Positions 7,373-13,819 of a stretch of DNA of 17,689 bases are shown here, in pieces; the first letter of the stretch is position 1; each line of letters starts with the position of its first letter. The translations under genes were made by a program, and so were the position numbers. The DNA is from an uncultured Oscillospiraceae bacterium (lineage in GTDB: Bacteria; Bacillota; Clostridia; Oscillospirales; Oscillospiraceae), in NCBI GenBank assembly GCA_900764755.1, contig CAAFPE010000105.1, positions 1 to 17,689 on the forward strand, read 5' to 3'. The notes beneath the pieces are model-generated. The model was not told the origin of the DNA. It was given only the letters and a program-made list of their open reading frames with translations, and made no database searches.

Positions 7373-8029
7373 TCAGATGGTCCACTGGCTGTGGATCAGA
7401 CCCACCAGCCGCCATTGTCCCTCCAGAGGGACGAACACCAGCTTGAGAGAGCACCAGTCCAATCCCCCAAAGTCCGGATCCAACTCCGGATAGCACAGGT
7501 CCACGAACCGGCAGCCTGGATAGGCCTGGGCCACATTCTCCAGGGCGTTGCCGCTGAGCACCACCTGGTCCACCCCCACCTCTGGGGCCTGGGTATAATC
7601 CACAGCAAAGATATACTGCTGCATAAACTCTTCCATAGTCAGAAGGATGGGATCGCCCCGCCCGTCCTCATAGCCCCACAGATACTGCCTGGAGTTCTTG
7701 GTCAGTCCCCGGATCTCATCGGCAGTAAAATTCCGGTCAGCCTCCAGATCCACTGTGGAGCTGGCGGTGAAGGTGAGCCCTCGTTCCGGGTGGACCAGAT
7801 TCCCCAGAGCCCCATAGTCCTCCGCCTTCAGGGCCTCCGCCGCACGGGCCGCGGCCCGCAGCAGGCCGCTGGTGGAGGCCTCCCGCGCGGGTGCAGACTC
7901 CTCCCCCGACCGGGCAGCGGCAGTCATCGGGGCTGCACCCAGTTCGGGCGACATGGTATGAATGGGAAACAGGCACAGCAGCCCCAGAACAAAGCCAAAC
8001 AGAAACAGGGGAAACACGGCACGGCGCAC
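7373..8029 (-). CDS. Secreted or membrane-anchored protein of unknown function, first gene of trk operon
   Basis: I cannot give it a function. The 218-residue protein starts at a GTG with GGGAGGGA eight bases upstream. Residues 4-22 are strongly hydrophobic (FPLFLFGFVLGLLCLF) and look like a signal peptide or membrane anchor; a low-complexity Ala/Ser/Glu linker follows to about 55. The rest is a folded domain with conserved-looking elements: LVHPERGLTFTAS (78-90), a WGYEDGRGDPI loop (118-128), an aromatic stretch (YIFAVDYT) and a C-terminal GQWRLVGLIHSQWTI. The tail resembles small NTF2-like secreted domains seen in Firmicutes, but that is an impression. It leads the transcription unit that continues with trkA and trkH, so a link with ion or envelope homeostasis is possible (inference). 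Confidence 0.85.
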   Translation of the reverse strand: MRRAVFPLFLFGFVLGLLCLFPIHTMSPELGAAPMTAAARSGEESAPAREASTSGLLRAAARAAEALKAEDYGALGNLVHPERGLTFTASSTVDLEADRNFTADEIRGLTKNSRQYLWGYEDGRGDPILLTMEEFMQQYIFAVDYTQAPEVGVDQVVLSGNALENVAQAYPGCRFVDLCYPELDPDFGGLDWCSLKLVFVPLEGQWRLVGLIHSQWTI

Positions 8030-8058
8030 GGCAGAGATCCCTCCCTATCCACTGAGTT

Positions 8059-8079
8059 CGGGCCGGGAGGCCCGTTTTT
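8059..8079 (+). terminator. Leader hairpin / plus-strand terminator-like structure
   Basis: CGGGCC (8059-8064) pairs with GGCCCG (8069-8074), followed on the plus strand by five T. It would end plus-strand transcripts, though no plus-strand gene precedes it; on the minus strand it is a hairpin in the leader of the trk operon. Confidence 0.35.
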
Positions 8080-8146
8080 CCCCGCAGCCGGACCGCCACA
8101 GGGGATCAAATACGCCCTTGGGCGCACGACTCCAATTATACTGGCT

Positions 8147-8175
8147 ATTATAGTGGGGGGGCGGCAAAAAAGCAA
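8147..8175 (-). promoter_or_regulatory. Promoter of the trk operon
   Basis: On the minus strand, TTGCTT (8175-8170), 17-base spacer containing a C-rich run, and a perfect TATAAT (8152-8147). A second TATAAT lies 12 bases downstream (8140-8135) without a partner -35 box. The predicted leader is about 110 bases. Confidence 0.8.
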
Positions 8176-8218
8176 GAGGCGGCAGGCACATCCACGCTTT
8201 TTTCCAGTTCCTGTCCGG

Positions 8219-8247
8219 TTGATATTTCCCCGCCAGGGTGGTATCCT
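8219..8247 (+). promoter_or_regulatory. Plus-strand promoter-like sequence
   Basis: TTGATA (8219-8224), 17-base spacer, TATCCT (8242-8247). It lies about 55 bases before the small plus-strand frame at 8302 and may drive it. Confidence 0.35.
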
Positions 8248-8301
8248 CCTGTCAGACCGTCCCGCCTGCCGGAACGGTATCACATCAATGGGGGCTTTTC
8301 C

Positions 8302-8376
8302 ATGTTCCAACTGTCCGATCTGCTGTTCGACCAGATCTGCACCGCCGTCCGGGAGGCCGACAGCCTGCCTGGCTGA
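8302..8376 (+). CDS. Possible 24-residue small protein or gene remnant
   Basis: The frame from ATG 8302 to TGA 8374-8376 encodes MFQLSDLLFDQICTAVREAD plus SLPG. The peptide is amphipathic and reads like the first residues of a normal protein, so it may be the N-terminal remnant of a deleted gene and not a functional small protein. The ribosome site is weak (GGGGG seven bases upstream). It lies in the gap between two leftward operons, after a promoter-like sequence. I do not recognise a family. Confidence 0.25.
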   Translation: MFQLSDLLFDQICTAVREADSLPG

Positions 8377-8393
8377 GTTCAAACCGCAGACAC

Positions 8394-8420
8394 GGCGGGA
8401 GGCCCAATGGGCCCCCCGCC
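8394..8420 (-). terminator. Hairpin after the DUF4250 gene
   Basis: A 12-bp stem closed by a 3-base loop, with one position that pairs as G-U only in the minus-strand transcript (A-C mismatch on the plus strand). It begins 10 bases after the DUF4250 stop codon. No U tract follows, so termination may be weak or factor-assisted. Confidence 0.55.
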
Positions 8421-8430
8421 GCATCTGCTC

Positions 8431-8607
8431 CTATGCCTTGAACTGGTTCTGCTTCGGATCGTAGCAAAAGCCGGCCGACTCCAGGCGGGCCGTCAGTTCC
8501 TCCGGCTCCGCCCCCTCCTGGGCGCACAGTTCTTCCAGCCCGCCGCAGCCGTCCCGCAGCTTCATATTCACATAGCTCAGCAGGATCACAGGGTCCTTGG
8601 GCAGCAT
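8431..8607 (-). CDS. DUF4250 domain-containing small protein
   Basis: A 58-residue acidic protein. The N-terminus MLPKDPVILLSYVNMKLRDG and the C-terminal GFCYDPKQNQF match the DUF4250 family of Firmicutes, whose members are about 55-65 residues; its function is unknown. The middle (GGLEELCAQEGAEPEELTAR) resembles a short helix-turn-helix-like pair of helices. The ATG at 8607 is preceded by GAGGAGGGTGAGGAG. It follows the amidohydrolase stop by 18 bases and is the last gene of that operon. It was missed by simple ORF length limits. Confidence 0.85.
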   Translation of the reverse strand: MLPKDPVILLSYVNMKLRDGCGGLEELCAQEGAEPEELTARLESAGFCYDPKQNQFKA

Positions 8608-8625
8608 CTCCTCACCCTCCTCTGG

Positions 8626-9447
8626 TCAAAGTCCCAGGCCGTAGACCCGGTTCGCATTTTCAAAGAACACCGCCTCCCAGTGCCGCTCCGGCACCAGGCG
8701 CTGAATGAAGCCGATGTACTCCCCCAGATTGACGATGGGCCAGTCCGTCCCATACAGGATCCGGTCCCAGGCGCAGGTGCAGGCCAGCCAGCTTTTCAGC
8801 AGCCCGGCGTAGCCCGCCTGCTCCTCAAAATAGCGGTCCAACTCCACCCGGCCCTCCAGCAGACCGGACAGATCGGTGCAGACGTTGGGATTCTTCTCCA
8901 GGACAGCGGCCGCCTCCTGGAGGAAGGGGTTCCCGAAGTGGCACATGACGAACCGGGTGCGGGGGTGGTCCGCCGCCGCCTCGTCCAGGGCCAGGGGATG
9001 GCTGTACTTCAGATGGGCCCGGGCATAGGCCGTCAGGCCGGTGTGGACGGCCACAGGCTTGTCATAGCGCTCCGCAAGGCGGTAGATGGGGTCGTACACC
9101 GGGTCGGTCAGCCACAGGCGGTTGTACCCCGGATACAGCTTCACCCCGCAGCAGGAGGGCCGCTTCAGGTGCTCCTCCACCTGGTCGGGCAGATCCTCCG
9201 GGATGGAACGCCCCCGGTCCAGCACCAGGCTGTCCAGGCCCACGCAGTAGTGGAACAGATCCTCCGGATAGCAGTGCCGCCCCATCTCCAGTGTGCGGTT
9301 GCCCATGACCACCCCGTGGACCATCCCTAACTCCCCATAGACCTGCCTCAGATGCTCTGTGGAGTTTTGGTGTCCCACCGCCTCCGCCATGGCGTCGGTG
9401 CAGGGCTCCGGCGGGAAGAGGTGCAGGTGGGCGTCAATGATCTTCAC
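8626..9447 (-). CDS. Amidohydrolase-2 family metal-dependent hydrolase
   Basis: A TIM-barrel hydrolase or decarboxylase of the amidohydrolase superfamily; the substrate is not predictable. From the GTG at 9447 it has 273 residues. Metal-site residues are visible: His7 and His9 (DAHLHLF), His135 (AVHTG), His170 (MCHFGNP) and Asp225 (YGTDWP); GVKLYPGY at about 101-108 places a Lys near the active site. Related proteins include ACMSD-like decarboxylases. The start is set by AGGAGG six bases before the GTG; a frame open further upstream lies inside the preceding gene. Its start overlaps the end of the nucleotidyltransferase gene by 14 bases, so the two are probably translationally coupled. Confidence 0.9.
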   Translation of the reverse strand: MKIIDAHLHLFPPEPCTDAMAEAVGHQNSTEHLRQVYGELGMVHGVVMGNRTLEMGRHCYPEDLFHYCVGLDSLVLDRGRSIPEDLPDQVEEHLKRPSCCGVKLYPGYNRLWLTDPVYDPIYRLAERYDKPVAVHTGLTAYARAHLKYSHPLALDEAAADHPRTRFVMCHFGNPFLQEAAAVLEKNPNVCTDLSGLLEGRVELDRYFEEQAGYAGLLKSWLACTCAWDRILYGTDWPIVNLGEYIGFIQRLVPERHWEAVFFENANRVYGLGL

Positions 9448-10012
9448 CGGATGCCTCCTCCTGCCCCGCAGGACCCTCGCGCAGGGCCTCTCCGGGGACG
9501 TCATAGTAGAAGGTCAGCTTCTCCCGCCCCTGGAACAGGGCCGAGCCGTCCGCATTCCCCTCCAGGGCCAGCAGCCCAGGCAGCAGGAAAGGGGCGAACA
9601 CGGTGGGCTGCCCCTCCTGTACGCCGCAGCGGGCCCGCCCCAGGGTTCGGCCGCTGAGGATGTACCCCTGCAAAAAGCCGGTGAGCAGTTCCCCGTTGAA
9701 GCCGGCGTGGTCACAGGGCAGGAAGCACCGGCTGGCCCCGGACCGGGCCGCCCGGGCCCCCGCCGCCACTGAGGCGCTGAGGGGACGGTTTTCCGGCACC
9801 ACCACCTTATTGAAGCCGAACTCCCGGATTGGGGCGTCCAGCATCTCCTTCGCGGTCACCACCAGCACCCGCAGGCCCATCATGGCGTCCGCCGCCTGGC
9901 GGGCTGCCTCAAAGGCACGGCGGTACAGGGGTGCGCCGCCCGCCGCCCCCAGCAGCCGCTCCTCTCCAAACCGGCAGGCAGGGCCCGCCGCCAATAAAAT
10001 CAGATCGATCAT
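9434..10012 (-). CDS. MobA-like NTP transferase domain protein (MocA-type nucleotidyltransferase)
   Basis: A 192-residue Rossmann-like nucleotidyltransferase related to MocA, which adds CMP or GMP to molybdopterin. LLAAGPACRFG (6-16) is the nucleotide-binding loop and PCDH (99-102) provides the metal-binding Asp. The lysine normally found two or three residues after the loop (xNKLL) is Arg19 here, and LSASVAAGAR (78-87) matches the usual SSSIAAGL helix. The C-terminus GQPTVFAPFLLPGLLAL fits the family's GNPVLF region. With no molybdoenzyme gene nearby and Lys changed to Arg, the substrate is open. The ATG at 10012 has a weak AGAAAGGCAGAG before it. It leads the amidohydrolase-DUF4250 operon. 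Confidence 0.85.
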   Translation of the reverse strand: MIDLILLAAGPACRFGEERLLGAAGGAPLYRRAFEAARQAADAMMGLRVLVVTAKEMLDAPIREFGFNKVVVPENRPLSASVAAGARAARSGASRCFLPCDHAGFNGELLTGFLQGYILSGRTLGRARCGVQEGQPTVFAPFLLPGLLALEGNADGSALFQGREKLTFYYDVPGEALREGPAGQEEASGEDH

Positions 10013-10120
10013 ATTCTCTGCCTTTCTCAGAATACTCCCTTTAGGTTCCGCCGGAACGTGCCCCGGCGTGTGTCCATGCTGCTTACCCCAGTAGAACGGC
10101 AGCCGGAACATCTTGAGTCC

Positions 10121-10126
10121 ATTATA
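10121..10126 (-). promoter_or_regulatory. -10 box of the nucleotidyltransferase operon
   Basis: A perfect TATAAT on the minus strand; the -35 region 17 bases upstream (TGGTTT) is poor. A start site about seven bases downstream gives a leader of roughly 100 bases before the ATG at 10012. An in-frame ATG at 10111 would be almost leaderless. Confidence 0.5.
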
Positions 10127-10186
10127 CTGTATGATCCAAGAAAAAACCAGAGGGTCTGTCTCCCTCCCCCTCTGTCTATTTTTACC

Positions 10187-10230
10187 AAAATGTCCTCGGG
10201 CGGCCCAAATTGACCGCCCGAGGACATTTT
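10187..10230 (-). terminator. Terminator of the hydroxyacid dehydrogenase gene
   Basis: A perfect 17-bp inverted repeat (10187-10203 with 10214-10230) with a 10-base loop, ending in TTTT on either strand. It begins 34 bases after the dehydrogenase stop codon. Confidence 0.88.
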
Positions 10231-10263
10231 ACAGTCACAAAACCACAGGTACTTCTGTCCGGA

Positions 10264-11202
10264 TCATACCACCTGGAACTGCAGCTCCGCCCCCGCCGCA
10301 CAGGCGGCGACGTTCTGGGCGCAAATCAGGCTCACCGCACCGATGGCCTCCTTGGAGTACATCCCGATGTGCGGTGTGATGATCACATTGTCCAGGGTCC
10401 GCAGAGGATTTTCCGCCGCCATAGGCTCCACCTCGGACACATCCATGGCCGCACCGGCAATATGTCCGGAGACCAGGGCCTCATACAGATCCTTCTCATT
10501 CACGATCCCGCCCCGGGCCGCATTGATCACATAGGCGCCCAGCTTCATACTGGCCAGCTGGGGCGCAGAGATCATATTCCGGGTCTCCTCGTTCAAAGGA
10601 AGGTGCAGGGAGAGAAAGTCGCAGCCGCTGACTACCTCTTCCTCGCTGCACAGGGTGACATAGCTCCGGAACTCCTCCGGCAGTTCTTTCACATAGGGAT
10701 CGTAGGCCAGCACTTTCATCCCGAAGCCGTTGGCACGGCGGGCCACATTCTTGGCGATGGCCCCAAAGCCCATCAGGCCCAGGGTCTTTCCGCAGACATC
10801 CACGCCGATGGCGGTCTGCCACCGGCCCTCGTGGACCCAGCGGTTGGTGCTGACGATATTCCGGGCCACCGCCAGCATCAGGCCAAAGGTCAGATCAGCC
10901 ACCGCGTTGGAGTTCGTCCCAGGGACATTGCACACGGCGATCCCTAATTCCTTGGCCTTCTCCAGATGGATATTATCCAGTCCCGCTCCATGCTTGCAGA
11001 TGATTTTCAGCCTGGGGCAGCGCTCCATGACCTCCTCCGGAAACTCATGCGCACCAATGATGAGGGCATCGTACTCAGGGATCATGGCCTCAAACTCCGC
11101 TTGATCGAAGTCCTTGCCCTTCATCGTGACTTCAAACCCAGCCCCAGTGAGGATATCCAGCGGCTCACTGCTGATCTTGCCAAAGGACCGGGATGTGATC
11201 AA
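10264..11202 (-). CDS. D-2-hydroxyacid dehydrogenase (phosphoglycerate dehydrogenase family), start region rearranged
   Basis: NAD-dependent oxidoreductase interconverting a D-2-hydroxy acid and its 2-oxo acid; the precise substrate is unknown. The 312 residues cover the full family fold: catalytic Arg230 (NAARGGIV), Glu259 (SEVEP) and His278 (ITPHIG), and the NAD loop GFGAIA (145-150), in which Ala replaces the third Gly. The natural N-terminus in relatives is MKKVLITSRSFGK-like. Here the reading upstream of ITSRS is HKKVL, with CAT where an ATG would be expected, and no GGAGG precedes either that point or the TTG at 11202. I use the TTG, but expression is doubtful: the sequence immediately upstream is the 3' part of gnd on the other strand. 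It is divergent from the GntR regulator. Confidence 0.85.
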   Translation of the reverse strand: MITSRSFGKISSEPLDILTGAGFEVTMKGKDFDQAEFEAMIPEYDALIIGAHEFPEEVMERCPRLKIICKHGAGLDNIHLEKAKELGIAVCNVPGTNSNAVADLTFGLMLAVARNIVSTNRWVHEGRWQTAIGVDVCGKTLGLMGFGAIAKNVARRANGFGMKVLAYDPYVKELPEEFRSYVTLCSEEEVVSGCDFLSLHLPLNEETRNMISAPQLASMKLGAYVINAARGGIVNEKDLYEALVSGHIAGAAMDVSEVEPMAAENPLRTLDNVIITPHIGMYSKEAIGAVSLICAQNVAACAAGAELQFQVV

Positions 11203-11207
11203 AACTT

Positions 11208-11615
11208 TCTTATGCTCAGGGCTTCGAACTGCTCCGCCAGGCCAGCCAGCACTACCACTGGGACCTGGATCTGGGCGGCATCGCCCTGCTCTTCCGCGGA
11301 GGCTGCATCATCCGTGCCGAATTCCTGGACCGTCTGGCCCAAGCCTACCGCTCCTGTCCCACACTGGAGAATCTGCTGCTCTCTGCCGATTTTTCCGCCA
11401 CCCTGGCACAGTATCAGTCTGACTGGCGTGACGTTGTATCCACTGCCGCCCAGTGCGGCGTGGCAGTCCCCGCCTTTTCCGCCAGTCTGAGCTACTACGA
11501 CGGGCTGTGTGATTCTGCCGGTCCCCTGAACCTTCTGCAAGCCCAGCGCGACTGCTTCGGCGCCCACACCTTCCGCCGGATCGACCGGGATGGAGTGTTC
11601 CATCACAACTGGTAA
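11208..11615 (+). pseudogene. gnd: C-terminal remnant of 6-phosphogluconate dehydrogenase (gnd)
   Basis: An open 135-codon stretch ending in TAA at 11613-11615 encodes the C-terminal domain of decarboxylating 6-phosphogluconate dehydrogenase. SYAQGFELLRQASQHYHW, RGGCIIRAEFL, VPAFSASLSYYDG, LLQAQRDCFGAH and GVFHHNW align along the length with the E. coli enzyme's last third. The N-terminal NADP-binding domain and most of the central helical domain are absent: an in-frame TGA lies just before SKLSYAQ, and the sequence to the left is the start of the hydroxyacid dehydrogenase on the other strand. There is no start codon or ribosome site. The frame itself has no stops, so the truncation may be recent, or a complete gnd exists elsewhere. 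Confidence 0.9.
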
Positions 11616-11622
11616 GTGTCCC

Positions 11623-11651
11623 TTGCATTTCGGACGGATACCACCTATAAT
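11623..11651 (+). promoter_or_regulatory. Promoter of the GntR regulator gene
   Basis: TTGCAT (11623-11628), 17-base spacer, perfect TATAAT (11646-11651), beginning eight bases after the gnd remnant's stop. The predicted leader is about 150 bases and I see no coding or recognised RNA element in it. Confidence 0.8.
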
Positions 11652-11807
11652 AGATTCAGGTTAAAAATCCTATACCGACCTACCGGACCGCGCTCAAATG
11701 GTTCACCCATTTCCTTCTTACCCACCTTTCTTCGTGTGGGGACTAAGGCACCTCCCGGCCCAGGCGGTCAACGCGGAGTCAGCCACTTTAACAGGGGGAA
11801 ATCGTTC

Positions 11808-12509
11808 ATGAACACTGGTACGCATCTCGTCTCCAGCGACACACTGGTAGATGTGGCTTATCACAACATCCGAAAAGACATCATCGAGGAATATCTGCCC
11901 GCCGGCCAAAAGATCAACCTGAGTGATCTCTGCGCCCGCTACGGCGTCAGTCCCACACCCATCAAGCAGGCCCTCAACCGTCTGATGGCGGAGGGCCTGG
12001 TGGAGAACATCCCCCGTAAGGGCTGCCGGGTACGACCCTTCAACTGGTCCGAACTGGATGAGATATTCGAGCTTCGCCTGATGATGGAGGTCAACTTCGC
12101 CCCACAGGCCACCGTGTCGGTCCAAAGCACCCCTCAGCTTCAGAGTCGTTTTGAGGACAATCTTCAAAAAAATATGGAGCTGGTTCAACGCTATGACACC
12201 GCAGAGGAGTATTTTGAGACATACGAAATCGACCAACAGTTTCACGAACTCATTATTCTCGCCAGTGGAAACCGCACCGCTCTTCGGGTCTATAAAAATC
12301 TGAACTCCCACTCCTATGCAACCTACCTGTTCGGAAAGCAGCCTCGGATCCAAACCATCAATGGTATCTTAGAGCACCGTGCGATCTATGAGTCCATGAA
12401 GGCAGGCAATGTGGATCAGGTCTGCCACCTGCTCCACTCTCACCTGGAAAATGCCCGAAAGAAGATCAGTCTCTCTTTGAAACTCCAGCAAAACAATCAC
12501 CAGGCTTGA
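11808..12509 (+). CDS. GntR-family transcriptional regulator, FadR/FCD subgroup
   Basis: A 233-residue regulator with a winged helix-turn-helix at about 12-78 (AYHNIRKDIIEEYLPAGQKI, YGVSPTPIKQALNRLMAEGL) and an all-helical FCD ligand-binding domain at about 85-220. The usual FCD metal ligands can be matched to Asp142 and His146 (EIDQQFHELI), His190 (EHRAIYE) and His212 (HSHLENA), suggesting a carboxylate effector held by a metal. FadR-type regulators commonly control neighbouring sugar-acid or hydroxyacid genes, so the divergent dehydrogenase and the lost gnd are candidate targets (inference). The ATG at 11808 follows AGGGGGAAA; the frame open upstream is untranslated leader. Codon use is slightly less GC-rich than its neighbours. 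Confidence 0.93.
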   Translation: MNTGTHLVSSDTLVDVAYHNIRKDIIEEYLPAGQKINLSDLCARYGVSPTPIKQALNRLMAEGLVENIPRKGCRVRPFNWSELDEIFELRLMMEVNFAPQATVSVQSTPQLQSRFEDNLQKNMELVQRYDTAEEYFETYEIDQQFHELIILASGNRTALRVYKNLNSHSYATYLFGKQPRIQTINGILEHRAIYESMKAGNVDQVCHLLHSHLENARKKISLSLKLQQNNHQA

Positions 12510-12521
12510 TCCTATTATGAT

Positions 12522-12568
12522 AAAAACACCGCGCCGCAGGAAAGTCTCCCTGCGGCGCGGTATTTTTT
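12522..12568. terminator. Bidirectional terminator between gntR and htrA
   Basis: A 13-bp stem ACCGCGCCGCAGG / CCTGCGGCGCGGT (12528-12540 with 12549-12561) with T tracts on both sides: six T on the plus strand (12563-12568) and five on the minus strand (12526-12522). It separates two convergent genes. Confidence 0.93.
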
Positions 12569-12577
12569 CTATTAAAT

Positions 12578-13783
12578 TCAGCCTATACGGTTCGGGAAAT
12601 CCGTCTCACACTGCACAGGAAAGGAAATGCTTTTCTCCTCCCCGCCCCGGCGCACTGTCAGGGTGGCAGTCTCCCCCGGGACCAGGGTGTTTTTCACCTG
12701 GCGCAGCTCCTGGATGGTAGGCAGAGGTGTCCCATTGAGGGCCAGGAGCACATCGTCCACCTGCAATCCGGCGCGGCCGGCGCTGCTGTTCTCCTCCAGG
12801 GCGGCTACCCGAAGGCTGCCGCCGCTGAAATCCACCGTGAAACCCATGGCGGGCTGTCCAGCAATGAGCCAGTCCGCCACTTCCTTTACCTTCTGCATCG
12901 GGATGGCAAAGCCCAGTCCCTCCACCGTGCTGTCCTGGGCCATCACCTTCAAGGTCGTGATACCCACCACCTGCCCCCTGTCATTGATGAGAGCCCCGCC
13001 GGAATTTCCAAAGTTGATGGGTGCGCTGGTCTGGATGACCTGGAGCTCCACGCCGTCCACGGGCACCGTGCGGTTGAGGGCAGAAATAATTCCCTGTGTA
13101 ATAGAAGTGCGGTAGCCCAGGGGGTCCCCAATGGCCACCACCATCTCGCCGCAGCGCAGCCGGTCCGAGTCGCCGAACTCCGCCGGGGTCAGACCGCTGG
13201 CCTCCACCTTCAGCACCGCCAGATCCTCCCCGGCGTCCGCTCCCACCAGGCGGGCTTCCAGCACCCGCTCATCGGACAAAAGCACCGACATCCGCAGGCT
13301 GTCCGCCACCACATGGGCATTGGTGAGGATATACCCGTCTCGGCTCATCACCACACCGGTCCCCGTGCTGTACTCCTCCTCCCCGTCGGCCTGGATAGAG
13401 ACGACAGAGGGGACGCACTTTTCATAGATCTCCACTGCATCCATGGTCTCTCCCTCCCGCTGGGAGATCTGGACCTGAACGCCGGTCCCAGTCTCTGCCC
13501 GCTCCAGAGCGGCAAAGGGATCCCGCTCCTCCTGCTTGGACAAATATGGTGTCAGAGGCTCCTCTTCCCAGGGGAGCAGCCAGCGCACCGCCACCGTCCC
13601 CAGAGACAGGCCCACCACCAGCAGGAACAGGGCCAAGAAGGGAAACAGGGCGCGGCGCCGGCGCCGGGTCCGGAGGACCGGCGGACGCCGTGGGGGGACC
13701 GCCACCGGCGGCGGGGTGGGAAAGGAGGGGGAGGGCTGCTCCCAGGGGCCTCCCCTCCAGAGGTCGTTCGGCTGTTCCATCAT
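12578..13783 (-). CDS. HtrA/DegP-like membrane-anchored serine protease with PDZ domain
   Basis: Envelope quality-control protease of the S1C family. The 401-residue protein has a proline-rich cytoplasmic tail (10-35), an Arg-rich patch (38-44), one membrane helix (about 46-68), a trypsin-like domain (about 115-300) and one PDZ domain (about 312-388). The catalytic triad is complete: His157 (TNAHVV), Asp187 (EDLAVLKV) and Ser261. Around the serine the sequence is INFGNSGGAL, where INPGNSGGPL is usual, so both flanking prolines are changed. The first ATG is preceded by GAGGGGAAG. It follows the histidine kinase by 36 bases on the same strand and ends at the bidirectional terminator, so it is the last gene of the two-component operon, recalling the htrA-like gene that follows walRK in Bacillus. 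Confidence 0.94.
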   Translation of the reverse strand: MMEQPNDLWRGGPWEQPSPSFPTPPPVAVPPRRPPVLRTRRRRRALFPFLALFLLVVGLSLGTVAVRWLLPWEEEPLTPYLSKQEERDPFAALERAETGTGVQVQISQREGETMDAVEIYEKCVPSVVSIQADGEEEYSTGTGVVMSRDGYILTNAHVVADSLRMSVLLSDERVLEARLVGADAGEDLAVLKVEASGLTPAEFGDSDRLRCGEMVVAIGDPLGYRTSITQGIISALNRTVPVDGVELQVIQTSAPINFGNSGGALINDRGQVVGITTLKVMAQDSTVEGLGFAIPMQKVKEVADWLIAGQPAMGFTVDFSGGSLRVAALEENSSAGRAGLQVDDVLLALNGTPLPTIQELRQVKNTLVPGETATLTVRRGGEEKSISFPVQCETDFPNRIG

Positions 13784-13819
13784 AGCGGCACTTCCCCTCT
13801 CTCCGGCCTCAGTCGGCCA

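Noticed and set aside
8030..8147. Potassium or c-di-AMP riboswitch in the trk leader
   Set aside because: The leader is only about 110 bases, shorter than a ydaO/kimA element, and I see none of the expected conserved core.
6107..8464. 785-codon plus-strand frame opposite trkA and the unknown protein gene
   Set aside because: It spans two genes and the trk promoter on the other strand, with no start site or domain of its own.
10141..10180. Second plus-strand terminator (CAGAGGG/CCCTCTG stem followed by a T-rich stretch)
   Set aside because: No plus-strand gene precedes it and the stem is short with a 13-base loop; the adjacent 17-bp stem explains termination better.
11199..11606. Minus-strand frame opposite the gnd remnant
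   Set aside because: The plus strand carries clear 6-phosphogluconate dehydrogenase sequence; the minus frame is its shadow.
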